Assembly: GCA_963920765.1 (NCBI GenBank)
Contig: OY987248.1
Coordinates: forward strand, 2,981,001 to 3,045,000
Length of the DNA: 64,000 nt
Direction of reading: 5' to 3'
Source of the DNA: Ulota crispa
Lineage: Eukaryota; Streptophyta; Bryopsida; Orthotrichales; Orthotrichaceae
Within the stretch, counting starts at the first letter, position 1. Each line of letters opens with the position of its first letter. This document shows positions 1 through 11,591 of the stretch, in pieces. A model generated the notes under the pieces. That model did no database searches. It saw only the letters and a program-made list of their open reading frames with translations, and was not told the DNA's origin. Position numbers and translations under genes: made by a program.

Positions 1-369
1 AATCTCACACAACAACATACATCAATTTCCACAATCCAACTTGAATTCAAAATTTTCAAGTTAAACACAACACTCAAAATCTTCCACAATTATAATTTTC
101 TATTAACAAGAAAATTGCACAAAACAAAAAAATAGCCACTTGGCTGGACTCTACGCTCTCTCTAGCAATAGGTCATTTTCTTTCTTCCTTTTTCCAATTT
201 GTAACCTCTCCAACACCCATTCAGTTTCTTTACTTGTCTTTTCATGAAACATGTTGACTCTTGACCTAATTGTAGCTTTTTAAATCTCTATTTGTGACCT
301 TTTGTCTTCCAATTAGCACTTAGATTGCTGAAAAGTAGGAACTTAACACCTATTTGTCTAATTTAAAGT

Positions 370-560
370 TTTTACACCAACTAGGCATTCTACAGTGAGG
401 ATCACAAGGAGACGAAAAGGTGAGAGCATATTAATAAATAATGTATGAGTACAAAGTATCCAACTTTATAGAAGGGCAAGGACACCTCTTGGGCTAATCA
501 AGAGATGTGACTCTATATGATGTAACTACCTAATCTAAGTTACAATTAGACTAACTAACA
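370..560 (-). repeat. Probable 3' LTR part of a Copia retrotransposon
   Basis: On the minus strand, downstream of the Copia RNase H remnant, a purine run AAGGAGCG is followed directly by TGTTAGTTAG. This is the usual polypurine tract plus LTR start (TG) layout. A TATAAAG and an AT-rich stretch follow. The far LTR end and a target duplication were not found, so the lower boundary is approximate. No 5' LTR is in the window. Confidence 0.45.
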
Positions 561-686
561 CGCTCCTTCCAGCTATAAAGCTGATTTGATTTACAAAAAG
601 TTGATTTAAGAGGCAATTAAACTTTGAAGTATCTAAAGGAGAATCATTTTCAAAATATGCTCCCTTGCTACAAAGAAGTGGAAGGG

Positions 687-1865
687 TCAGCCTTGAAGGC
701 ATGCGTAATGCTTGATCTTGGGAAGTGACTTGGTTAAAATATCGGCCTGCATGGTTGCTGTGGAAGTAAATTCTAGTTGAAGAAGCTTAGCTTGAAGTTT
801 TTCTCGTAAGAAGTGATATTTGCAAATCAATGTGCTTTGAGCAATCATGAAGCTTGGGATTCTCACTAAGTGAGATACATGATTGATTGTTGCAATAAAG
901 AATACTGGGAAGAGACAATTGGTAACCAAGCTTAGTGGTAATTGTTTGAAGCCACAAGAGTTCTTTTGTTGCCGTGGTTGCTGCAACATATTTTGCTTCG
1001 ATGGAAGAGAGAGCTATGATGGATTGCTTTCGGCTTTGCCAGAATAGTATACATGATGAGTCAATTTGAAATATGTAATTAGAGGTAGATCAGCGTGTGT
1101 CGGGATCACTAGCCCAGTCCGCATCACTCTAGCCACAAAGCGTATTAAGTGGACGGGAATCATTACTAGCACCACTGTATACTAGGCCTTTCATAGAAGT
1201 TCCTCAAAGATAGCAAAAAAGTCATTTCACTCCCAGCCAATGAACTAGAGCAGGGCTTTGTATGAATTGGGCCAAGTGGTTGACTGCAAAGGCTAAGTCC
1301 CAATTTGTGCAGGTGACAAGATATTGGAGGCTACCAAGCACTTGTTTATAGGGAGCCTGATCCATGATTAAGGTGTTGTTCATCATTCGTCAAATTTTCA
1401 GCCTCATGTCAAAAATAGCGGATGCTTGCTTAGATAGGCTTTGCAATAGCATCAGCTATAGACATTTGAAATTTGAGTAAAAAATCAGTGATATACTTTT
1501 TTTGCGTTAATTTCAATGTTTTGTTGAGGCGATTTTGTTGAATTTGAACATCAAGTATATACTCAATTTCTTGGTTATCCATCATAGAGAAATGCTGAGA
1601 AATGAGTGCTTTGGTGGCATATAATAACTAAAAGTTGTCAGAAATTAAAATAAGGTCGTCAATGTAAGATTAAAAGTGAAGTAGATAATCGTTTAAGTTA
1701 AACATTTTGATCAAATTGACATTTTGTAAAGCCTTGGTTTGAGAGAAAAGTATCAAAAGTTTCATACAAGACACAAGGTGCCTGCTTTAGTCTGTATAAG
1801 GATTTTAACAATTGACAAACCTTATGTTTGGTGCCATCTAGAGATGGTGAAATTTCAAGTGTAAA
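687..1865 (-). pseudogene. Copia retrotransposon reverse transcriptase/RNase H remnant
   Basis: Minus-strand fragments follow the order of the C-terminal part of a Copia polyprotein. Near 1640-1670 there is SYIDDLILIS, the reverse transcriptase active-site motif (Y-x-D-D). Further on is the RNase H start SSIEAKYVAATTATKEL (about 950-1010), and then the typical end KYHFLREKLQ ... ADILTKSLPK (about 700-850). Several stop codons and frame changes break it, and the integrase and gag parts are absent from the window. It is a decayed, non-functional copy. The family call is secure from motif order; the exact ends are approximate. Confidence 0.85.
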
Positions 1866-3611
1866 TAGCACTTCAAAGAATGTTTTAGGGCAAACTTATT
1901 CTAGTAATTAGAATTAGAAAACCATTAAAAAAATGACAATGATAAAATCTCAAAGAATTCACACTAAAGTTTTGAGCCTAATCTAGCAAGTACAAAGATT
2001 GTGACATGTCCACCTACCTCAAAAACAATTTGTATCAATTTATAGATTAGGTGTTAATTGTACACATCTAGAATTTTAAACCAAAATAGACTTCAAAGAA
2101 CATATACACAACACACATGCTATAGTGCTTTTGGATATGAATCAAGAAATTGACATGCAACCATAGTATTCACAACTTTTTTGTATTTACCATAATTGCT
2201 TTCTTGATACTTCTCAAGCATTTGCCATCTCAATCTTATACAACATTGCACTTTTAAGAAACACTAAATTCCAAATTAAAATGCTTGCCACAACATAATT
2301 CTTGGTATCCGCATCAATTGTGCAATAAAAGTTTAACAACACATTTGCATCTTCAGTTCTCAAACAATCTAGCAAAAGCAATTCTAGAAGCAATAAAGTA
2401 ACAAAATAAGTTTTTGGCAAAGCAAAAGATTCTAAAACAAGTTTTTGAAAATAAAAAATGAAACCCTATATACCAATATAAGGAGGAAAAATATCTTTTT
2501 ATTTTTCAAAGCAATATAGAAAAAAACTCAAACTCAAAAGCACTAGTGATTGTATGTAAAAAAACAAAATAACTGCCAAAGTGTAGCAAGGTATCCTAAA
2601 ATTTAGAAAATGACTTGAACTCTAAAGTCTCTCTGGATTTTTTTGGCAGCCAAGGAAAAGATGATTTTCAATGAGACTCATAATATTTAGCAACAATTGC
2701 TCCACAGAGCTCCATACAAATGAATAGAAAGAGGCACCTAAGTCCTAAACCAACATATTCAATATTTTAAAAATAAACTAAAAGAATTGAAAATCAAACT
2801 TACAATACACAAGGCAAAAACATTTTATTGCAGCAACTTTGTCTTTTCTTTGTACTTCCTCTTGTATATCTTCTTTCTTTGGAACATCTTTTAAAATCCT
2901 CCAAGCATGAATGTAAGCTAAACCAGTCCCTTTTTATGACTTCATTTTGTAGAGTTCCAAAGCACATAATAGGACACCTTCCAAACTTGTTCAAAACTCC
3001 TTCAATTTGTATATGCTCTCGTAAAAGCCTATAAATTTTGCTATATTTTATTTGATGTTTGACTGCTTGGTCTCAAATAATCTCTCCAGCTGGTACCCTC
3101 CATCTTTTGGCTTATTTCCACTACAATGTTATGTGATGCGTTTTTGAAATTCAAACTCTATTATTCAATCCCATGCCATAGGTCTTGCAAAATGTGCAAA
3201 AAAAAACAACACAACTACTTTTGCTCATCCTCGCAAAAATTCTTCTTCTTCACATGCCCTCCGCTCACCTCCACTACATCCACATTAACTTCCACAAAGG
3301 CCTTAGTTAAAGTTGACCAAATTAGCATGAATGCAAAATTGCCCTCTACAAAAACCTTCTCTTGCCAAGCAAATGTAAAAGTGATGGGAGGAACAATAGA
3401 AGTTATATTGTGACACGCTATTGGTTTGGAGCCATTTGGTGCAAATGGAGCTAAGCAAGCCCAGACTATTGTGATTGTGGCCATTGAGCCCATCTAGTGG
3501 TGGTGTTCTAATGTAGAAATAATGTCTTTTAGACACTAAAAATTAACATCTAAACAATCTTGTTTTTTTAAATTAAAAAGAAACAAACATTTTACATTCA
3601 AAAGTGTCTAC
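1866..3611. other. AT-rich intergenic stretch, nothing recognised
   Basis: Only short overlapping reading frames with simple-sequence composition occur here. I see no conserved motif, no clear inverted-repeat ends and no RNA gene. It may include further decayed retrotransposon DNA beyond the reverse transcriptase remnant. Confidence 0.5.
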
Positions 3612-3615
3612 CATA

Positions 3616-4662
3616 AATGCAGTATTTGTTAATTTGGGAAGAAACCTTGATTTTGAGAGTTAACCCCTAAATCCCTGGGGCCTTTATTTTGTCAAAAGGC
3701 ACCCAAAATTATGAACTCTATTGTGAAGAGTAAAAAAGTTTGAAAATTGGTCCTTTTGTTTATCTAGCCATAGGATCTTGTACTAGACTTGTATAAGAAT
3801 GTGCACACAAAAATCCATAAACTTTGATTGCACAAATTGCAAGATATTTGCATTTGAATTGTAAAAAACAAGCTTCTTTGCACCTTGCATGACTAGATTA
3901 TTTGACTTTGAGCTTTTTTAACTTAAACTTTTTGCACTACAGAGTTTTGAGGTTTATTTTTTTATGGTGGGAAATTGAGTTAAAATCTTCTAAAAAAACC
4001 AAAACCAAAAACACCTAACTTTCATTCTTAAAAAATCATTAGGCGAATGAAGGTTTCAGATTGAACAAAAACTTAAATTGTTAATAACCTTGCAAATGGA
4101 ATTGAAACGCAATAATCCCAACGGTGAGATTGTTCTAAAAATCAAACTTCACCCTCTTCAACAATTTTTTTTGAAAATACGTTAAACTTGCATTCAGAAA
4201 TGAAGTTTATAAGTTATTTTTTCAAAAAGATGCTTGAATTGCCCAAAAAACAAGATTGTCCATAACTTTCTCATAACTTGTCCAAATGAAATGAATCAAA
4301 GCTTCAAATGTATACAAAACTATAACCTATGAGAAGAAAAAAATTTAAAAAAAATTCAAATTTTTGTAATTTTTTTTGCTACCGATCTCCATAATTTTTT
4401 GCTTATCTAGGCATAACTTTTGCTTTTGGGCATGGATTGGAATAAAAATTATATTCCCCAAAAGTTAATGTGCTATCTTCAAAAAAAGTTTCAAAAAATC
4501 AAAACAAAAATTGAGGCTGTAGGTACTTGCCCAAAATCTCATTTGTCCCCCGAGGAGACACTTTGGGATTTAGGGGTAAGGTGACCACCTTAAACTAAGC
4601 TCGAGGTGTAAGGTGAGTACAACTTGGGAATCTGGTTTTCCCAATTTAATAAATATGGCGTT
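3616..4662. repeat. Family C inverted-repeat element, host of a nested TTAA element
   Basis: The ends are inverted copies related to AACGCCATATTTATTAAATT. A 4-bp direct repeat CATA flanks both sides (3612-3615 and 4663-4666), which supports these exact ends. Removing the nested element at 3664-4576 leaves about 130 bp closely matching the uninterrupted copy at 11460-11591. It has no coding capacity. The superfamily is unassigned: a 4-bp duplication with these ends is not one I recognise. Confidence 0.7.
3664..4576. mobile_element. TTAA element A12, nested in a family C element
   Basis: It starts CCCCTAAATCCC and ends GGGATTTAGGGG. TTAA lies directly left (3660-3663); TAAG lies right, as if one T of the duplicated TTAA was lost. 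The 11460-11591 family C copy has an unbroken TTTAAGGTGACC at the same place, so insertion was into a TTAA. The 913-bp interior has no reading frame of note and no transposase motif. Confidence 0.75.
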
Positions 4663-4666
4663 CATA

Positions 4667-5605
4667 CCTTACTAGCAGCTTTGGCACATAAGTGCTAAAT
4701 AATTAGTTTAAGTGCAAAATTGAGGTTAGGCACCTAAATTAATAATATAAAAATATTGGTCATTTTCAAGAAGAAAAAGAATGTTGTATTTAGGCATTCA
4801 TCCAAGTCAAACACTATAATTATGGTAATTAGCTATTATTGTTTGTTAGTATGAATGAATGATTGATAACTTGAAATGATCTTCATTTTAATGTTCATGG
4901 ATAAAACGACATTCATTAAGAAAATGACAAGTAATATTTTCCTCATGTTGCCTTAATGATTCTTAGACTTGTAAACCAAAAGTTTGCTTGTGTTCTTGTA
5001 TGAGAGTTCTTTTTTGTATGTGAGATTGTGTCTTAGTAAAAGGAAAATCATCAAACAAAGAATAAATATTTCTACAATAGTTGACTTTAACAATTTGAAA
5101 GAATATGTGTTACTTAGTTTTGCAACTTTGAGCACAAAATTTGTGTTATGGTTTTTTTTGTATGTCAACATAACTACAAAACTTATTTGATAAAAATTTG
5201 GCTCTTGTTTTTATACCTTTGAGTTGGTTTTTTTTTTTACCATTTAAAAAAAAAAAAAATCAAATTTGAATAATTACAAAGAAAATTCGTTAAATATTTT
5301 AAAATTATTTTGTACCAAAACTGCTACGAAGGTACGATAATGTTTTTTTGATAAATATTTCTAATTTTCAACAGCGAGAACAATAACATTCCCAACAATA
5401 TATCTTTAAAATATGGGGAAAAGATCAAAGAGATAAAAAATGAAAGTAGTCACCTTTCTTTACATGACATTCACCAACTTGTCACGTCTATTCATCTGAA
5501 TAGCAAAGCCAACTGGGTGCACCTCCTTTCTTTATCTTTTTCTTTTGTTCTTTTTTCCTTTTTTCGTACAGAGAGTGCAGTAGCAAAAAATATATATAAT
5601 AACTC
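4667..5605. other. AT-rich intergenic stretch
   Basis: It contains poly-A and poly-T runs (around 5220-5260) and overlapping short frames on opposite strands at 4953-5190. None shows a conserved motif. Nothing else was recognised. Confidence 0.5.
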
Positions 5606-5804
5606 AAGGTAAGAGGTTCTAATTCCGATCAGCTCTAAGAACATCTGACATTTTACAAGAAATATCTATTTATTATTATCACTGATGGGTTAGGTAGGCT
5701 TAGCAATATGCTAAGCCTACCTAACTCATCAATGACAGTAACAGATATTTCTTGTAAAATGTCAGATGTTCTTAGAGCTGATCAGAATTAGAATCTCTTA
5801 CCTC
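5606..5804. repeat. Near-perfect 199-bp hairpin element (MITE)
   Basis: The two halves are reverse complements with only a few mismatches, from AAGGTAAGAGGTTCTAATTC at the left to its inverse at the right. The centre is the short palindrome around GCTTAGCAATATGCTAAGC near 5700. The terminal AAGGTA is shared with several other small elements in the window (6104, 22532, 36909, 60365). No target duplication could be fixed. A transcript would fold into one long stem. Confidence 0.8.
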
Positions 5805-6103
5805 AGTGGTCATATGTTAGTTTGTTCATGTGTATTTTGGTTAGAAATGATTAGTTTGTGTCTATGTTATATTAAATTCCTAGTCAAAAAACCCCTTTGA
5901 ATCTTTCATGTATAATCAATCCCTCTTCAAAGTAAAAAACTGAATATAATTTAGAAGTTGAGGAAGAGGAACAAAGGTTTTAAAAAGTCAGAAGTGAAGA
6001 TGATCATATATTACTCTACCATATCTTTGACATGTGCCAAGAGTAATATTTTATATTTGAGTATGCCATGTTTGTTGATACTCACGGACAACATTTTGGC
6101 TCT

Positions 6104-6427
6104 AAGGTAAGAGGCTCATAAACCGACCATCTAAGGGCTGAAACTGAATTTTGGGGAGGTGAAACTTCTTGATATTTTTCAGTAAATTTTCCTTGAAAGA
6201 TAAGAAGAATTGGCATCTAACTCAAATTATTTTATATTTTTTAGAGCAATGTGGAATTAGTTATGAAATTTTGAACTGGAAAGGTCATAAGGCTCTAAAA
6301 TTGCCCATCTCCTCAAATGTACGTCTAGTGTACATTTTGAAAGGTTGTGAATAAGGACATGTACCGACGGAGATCATTTGGGGATGAGCGGTTTTAGTGC
6401 CCTAACGGAGTTTGAGCCTCCTGCCTT
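6104..6427. repeat. Family E MITE, copy E1
   Basis: This 324-bp copy begins AAGGTAAGAGGCTCATAAACC and ends with the inverse (GAGCCTCCTGCCTT). The left interior, CTAAGGGCTGAAACTGAATT, recurs at 22532-22857 (inverted), 23406-24121 and 60365-60690. The 61-codon frame inside it is element sequence and not a gene. Confidence 0.75.
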
Positions 6428-7543
6428 AGATTGCTCTTTAAAACTGCACATGCTTGAGTTCAAGCATGTATCTAATCAATTGAGAAATGATTGGTGGCAC
6501 ATTGGTCAAAGCCTTGTTGTAACTTTAGAAGCCTTCTAAAAATGATTTGAATTTACTATTTTGAAATTATGTTAAAACCACTTCTTTTTATTTGATACTT
6601 TTCAGATTCTACATGTTTTTGTCTCCGGCATTCTCATCTTTCAGAATATGTAGTTAGTTTTGGACTTTTGGATTCGGTAGAGAATAGAGTAAATGGAGAA
6701 GGGCTTGAGGGAAGAATCAACCTTTTTGTCTCTAACACTACATTCATGTGAAATCAAGTAATTTCATCCAATTTCTTGTAAAAAATGATCGCTCACTAGC
6801 AATACAATTCTTAATTTTTGGTCCATTTACATATACAAATCATACTTAGCTCCTGTGAGAGCCAGCTTCCACGCACAATATGAGATATATGAAATGGACA
6901 ATATACATCCAATAATGCTGAGAAAGCAACAATTTCCATTTCTTCAACTATGTGACTAGCTTGATTATTAGGTGTTAACTTTGGTGAATTTTGTGCAAGG
7001 CTCTGAATTAATCTATAAAAAGATAGAAGAAGAGAAAAAAAAACCTCACAAAATGAAGACCTTTTGTGTAGAATTTTTTTCACCATAATTTTGAATTTTT
7101 TTCAAAAGCTTCTAAATACCCTTTGGAGTTAACTAATGCAATTTGAAACTATCCCTTCAAATTTAATTGATTTGTGAATACTTAATCTTACCCCTTCACA
7201 TATGACTGATTTGTGAACACCAATGTCATATTCTTTTGAGAATTATACAAACCCTTGAATTTGGGAGATTTGCACTAAATATTATAACCATAACCTCCAT
7301 TAGCTGAAAGAGTGAAAGGGACCAAGTGAAACTAGAGCTTAGATTTAAATGTCCTAAACTTTATTTTGTGAACACTACGCAAATAATGATATTTAGTGTT
7401 GATAACAACTATTACAAAGTGTAACACTAAATGTCAACATAAGCACTATTTGTCAACTAAATTTCCAATAAAATTCTTAAATTAGTTCCATAATAGTTTA
7501 GCTTGCACTAAAGTAATGTTCAACATCAACACTAATTATCAGC
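6428..7543. other. Intergenic stretch, nothing recognised
   Basis: AT-rich DNA. Around 7375-7560 the words AACACTAAATGTCAAC and related forms repeat loosely, suggesting an old, decayed repeat. No gene or clear element ends were seen. Confidence 0.45.
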
Positions 7544-7547
7544 ATGG

Positions 7548-8720
7548 AATGTGTTATTTATTAATTTGGGAAAACAATGGGTACCATTTTGTGCCTTGCT
7601 TTAATCCAAAATTGCCATCTTGATTTAAATTAAGGAAATCACATGTAACCTAGTTAATGAACTTTTGTCCAAATTTTCACAAATTAACCCTTTAGCGACT
7701 GTCAACCATTTGGGGGGCACCTCAATTTTCACTATACGGTCTGTAAAACACATTCAAGGACAAAATCTGTGGTTCTAATATCAAATCGGACTAGACATAT
7801 CAAAGCTATAAACTTTGGCAACATGAATATAAAAAAAAAGTTTGATCTATTGGAACAATTCCACGCAAGGATTGTGAGAAGCTTGATGATCCAAAAAAAA
7901 TTGTTGTGCAAAAACGTGAAACACTCTAACTAATTAGAGTCAATTGTGCAATTGAAACTTTTGATAGTGGTGAAATTTGTAAAGGCTATTGCCCCATTCT
8001 AGGTTATTGCACTTCTAAAAAAATACAAAATTTGAGTCAATATGTGCATTTCAGAGCATGATTTGTGAAATTGAGCATTGGAAGAATACAAACGTGGCCA
8101 CACATATACGGTTGAATACATCATGCATGGAACATGTTTCCACAAAATCCAATTGGTCAATATCATCTACATTGGGTGTCCTTTGAGGTACAAGGTCCCA
8201 CATTTAGCATTGCAAACCTTTGGAGCCTAAGATTTCATGGAATACGCAATGTTGTAGCTAAAATACGCCACAAGTAGGACTTCTAAATAAACCATGCATC
8301 TTTTGCACAACTAGTAGAGAGCTAGCACCAGAGACTTTGGATGCAATATGTGGGCTTTGGGGCCACATCCCGGTTGCATTGAATTAGTATTTCATTTGTT
8401 ATACCCGTATGAGATTTCCGGCTTCATATGTAAAACACGCATAGGCGGCATAGCTACCATGTTTTTTTATGTCTTGCTTTGAAATTTGTTCTAGTATGAG
8501 CACAAGTTGAGACCCCAACTCCGTTACATTATGTGTTTTTGCAAATTAAATAGAACAAAGATGACAAGAACCATGGAGTACCAAAATCAACCCAAAAGTG
8601 GTCAATTGGTCATGAAAGGGTTAATAACTTTTTGTCCAAAAAGAGTGTATTTCTCGAGGATGTATATCTCATTTCATTGGAAAAGAGTCAATGGATTCCC
8701 AATTCAATGAATATGATGTT
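7548..8720. repeat. Family C element C2 with nested TTAA element
   Basis: The outer ends (AATGTGTTATTTATTAATTT at the left, inverse CCAATTCAATGAATATGATG at the right) match the family C ends at 3616-4662 and 10345-11346. No 4-bp duplication remains. A TTAA-bounded element occupies 7688-8620. Confidence 0.6.
7688..8620. mobile_element. TTAA element A13
   Basis: TTAA flanks both sides (7684-7687 and 8621-8624). The ends are CCCTTTAGCGACTG and, inverted at the right, CATGAAAGGG, so only the first few bases are shared with the main CCCCTAAAGG type. The 933-bp interior is non-coding. It is a divergent member or a separate TTAA-inserting family. Confidence 0.6.
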
Positions 8721-9467
8721 CTTTGAAAAAGAAAAAATTAGAGGTCCCCCTTTGTAAGTTTATCTCCAAATTAACGAATAATGTGTTATGTACAATAATT
8801 ATTAATTAAATGAGAATTAGAGTGAGGTAAATAATAATGTAAATAACACTATAAAGTATTATAACACCAGTATCATTATTAGTGTAATGTCTGTAATAAG
8901 GGATATCGCCCCCTCCCCCAAAATAAAATTAAAAAAAAAAAATGACCAATATAGAAAGATCTGGTGTGCGATACTGACATACTCGTGGTCACTGAGATCA
9001 GGCGACAACAAACAAACAGTTCGAAAATGCATGTAAGAGTTCTGTACGACTGGTCTCTGCAGGACTGCAGAAGCCCTTTGGGAAAAGAATCCCGAATCAT
9101 GGTTGCCTTTTTGCATAGAAAAAGAAGCACCCTGAATGATTGCTTGGAAATGGGAGCAATTATTGAGACGAATCTATCTTCTTCTTCACCTAATCACCCC
9201 CTTCTAAGTTACACCTCTCCAAATTGGCACTCTGGCTTAAGTTGAATGTTTCAGAAACAGAAATCGGTGTATTTGCCTGGTCTTCGGGACGGAGGAGCGT
9301 CTGAACACCTCACACCGTTCCTTCTAATTAGGAGGTTAACATTGTTCTTATTATAAGAGATCTTTATTAAAGTACCCGCCCACTCTATAACACCTGGAAA
9401 AACTTGCTACTGTAGGAATATGGTGAGAGCTACACCACCTGACATGCGACAGGGGCATTCCTCACTC
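8721..9467. other. Intergenic stretch
   Basis: It shifts from AT-rich to moderately GC-rich near 8960-9300. Overlapping frames on both strands (8859-9245) have no recognisable domain. Nothing firm was identified. Confidence 0.4.
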
Positions 9468-9470
9468 ACT

Positions 9471-9786
9471 GAGGTATGTACACCCATAAGCACCACTTTC
9501 CCCATAACCGTCACCTCTGAAATCTTGGAAAATCTATAAAAGTGAATAGATGTAATCACAAGAATGTACAACATGTGGACATGAAATCTTAATAGTGGTT
9601 ATGGGTGCAATGGCTGTTTGCTCTTTAAAAATTCACAGATTTTTCTCACAATATCCAGATTATACATTTGAAAATGCAAACTCATTATTTTTTTGTTCCT
9701 AATAGGATCCTATAGTTTGCTAGCTGTTTATTGATATTCATCATGTTCAAAACCCTTAGTTTGAAGCTTATGGGTGTGCATACCTT
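9471..9786. repeat. Family D MITE, copy D1
   Basis: This 316-bp element has inverted ends GAGGTATGTACACCCATAAG and, at the right, CTTATGGGTGTGCATACCTT. A 3-bp direct repeat ACT flanks it (9468-9470 and 9787-9789). Close copies lie at 30910-31218 (opposite orientation) and 36909-37224. It is non-coding. Confidence 0.8.
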
Positions 9787-9833
9787 ACTTTCAAATTTCA
9801 ATCAGTTTTAAGTTTCAACCAGTGTGCTGGGAA

Positions 9834-10196
9834 GACTAGCCAGGGTGAACTGACCCCCTCATTGCCCTTTGCCTGGATGCATGGGGCTTGGAGCTCAGTG
9901 AAGTGCTTTATGAGTTTGTGGGGCCAAACATTTAAAAAAATTTGAGAATTTGGAAATTTACCACAAGAGATTGAATTTGGAAATTTTAACTATTCAAAGA
10001 TCCATACTTAGTCAGTAACCCTAAAATGAGGATATTACAAAACAATGCCAAGATATGAGGTAAAATTATTATTTTTACTCTTGTAAATTGTGAACTGTTT
10101 CCATCCTGACTATAAAACATGAATGTGCAGTGGACAAAGCTTTGAGGCCCCATTTGTCCAAGCAGGGGCAATGAAGGGTTAGTTCACCCAGCCAAG
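9834..10196. repeat. Inverted-repeat element (MITE-like)
   Basis: The left end, GACTAGCCAGGGTGAACTGA followed by CCCCCTCATTGCCC, is the inverse of AGGGGCAATGAAGGGTTAGT followed by TCACCCAGCCAAG at the right. Weaker complementarity extends outward to about 9800 and 10300, so the true element may be larger. It is non-coding. Confidence 0.6.
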
Positions 10197-10344
10197 AAAA
10201 CTGGCAATTAGGTAGTTTATAGTTAGTTGGTTAAAATGCAAAAAAAAAACTGGTTGAGTTTGAAACAACAATAAAAAAACTGATCGGATTTTTCAAAACT
10301 TGTATAAATATAGTATACATATACTTAGGCAATATCCAGTCTAA

Positions 10345-11346
10345 AACACCATATTAATTAAACTGGAAATAACATGGGTCCCATTTCGTACTCCACCTTA
10401 AACCCAAAGAGTTACCTTAAACCAGATTTGAAAGTATCAGATTCAATCTGAGCCACTAAGATTTTTTCCCTCCCAAATTCCTCCTCTTAGGTGAGGGCAC
10501 ATGTACCAAAAAAAATGCTAGAGCTCGGATTAAGGGGTGATTGCAAGAAACACTTGTACTATTTTTTGTCTCCTTTCACCTCCCGCAAGTGCTTTTTGGC
10601 TTGTAACTTTTGCGTAGCAAGTTCTTTTGAGCTGAAATTTCAGAAGAAGGTACACATCATAGTTATAGACCTTCCATAACTTTTGCAATTTTTTTAAAAG
10701 TATGTTACTATTTTTAAACAGCCCCCAAATAGGTGTATACCTTGGCCATTTTGGGGGTTTTTAGTACTATTTTGGGTCCAAAAAAGCAAATCTCATGCCA
10801 CAAATCAGGGAAGTTGTTCATCATAGAGCATTACATGGATTTATAGAAGGGTTTCATAAAATTCTAAATTCCATGCTGTGCACACACTCTCACAATGGGC
10901 ATCCTTTCTTGAATGATTAGTGAAATAAGAAAAACTTCTTACAAAAACCACTTGCAACATGTGAAGCTACTCAAAGAGGTCAAAAATGGCCATTTTTTTA
11001 TTTATTTTTTTGAATTTTTATACTATTTTCTAAAAAGCAAAAAAGAAATTGTCTTTTTGTTAGTAATTTCTGGCCCTCTATTTGTGTGCATAACTCTTAG
11101 AATAAATTTTTTCTAGGTCTGAATTTTCACAAGTATGCTATTTTAAGTGCTTTGCAAAATTGTCCATATTTTATTTAATTTTTTAAAAAATTATTCCAAA
11201 AGCTCAATAGTACTACTAGTGCTACAAGTACTAAGGGTGTTTGTGACAAACAATGAAGTGTTTCTTGCAACTACCCTAAGGTGATCACCTTAATTTTCAG
11301 AAGTCCCCAAATGTACAGTTTTTCCCAATTTAATTAATATGGTGTT
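10345..11346. repeat. Family C element C3
   Basis: The ends AACACCATATTAATTAAACT and its inverse are flanked by a 4-bp duplication CTAA (10341-10344 and 11347-11350). The 1.0-kb interior starts and ends like the short copy at 11460-11591 (CACCTTAAACC, AAGGTGATCACCTTAA) but carries extra unrelated AT-rich DNA. That extra part is probably another insertion whose ends I could not fix. Confidence 0.65.
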
Positions 11347-11459
11347 CTAAGTTCGTGAAAAAGTGGGTGAAAATGAGAAATGTCAAATATTAGTATCAAA
11401 AGCGTCAAAACCTTCTTGAACAATGTAATTAAGTGAATCAACCCTCTCTAATGATGCTA

Positions 11460-11591
11460 AACACCATATTCGTTAAATTGAAAAAATCAGATTCCCAAGT
11501 TGTACTCATCTTACATCTAGAGCTCGATTTAAGGTGGTCACCTTAAACCCCCAAAATCAGGGTTTCTTCCCACATTAACGAATATGGCGTT
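11460..11591. repeat. Family C element C4, uninterrupted short copy
   Basis: This 132-bp element starts AACACCATATTCGTTAAATT and ends with the inverse AACGAATATGGCGTT. The flanks are GCTA and ACTA, an imperfect 4-bp duplication. It is the unoccupied counterpart of the 3616-4662 locus, since its inverse complement reads through TTTAAGGTGACC where that copy carries the TTAA element. Confidence 0.75.
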
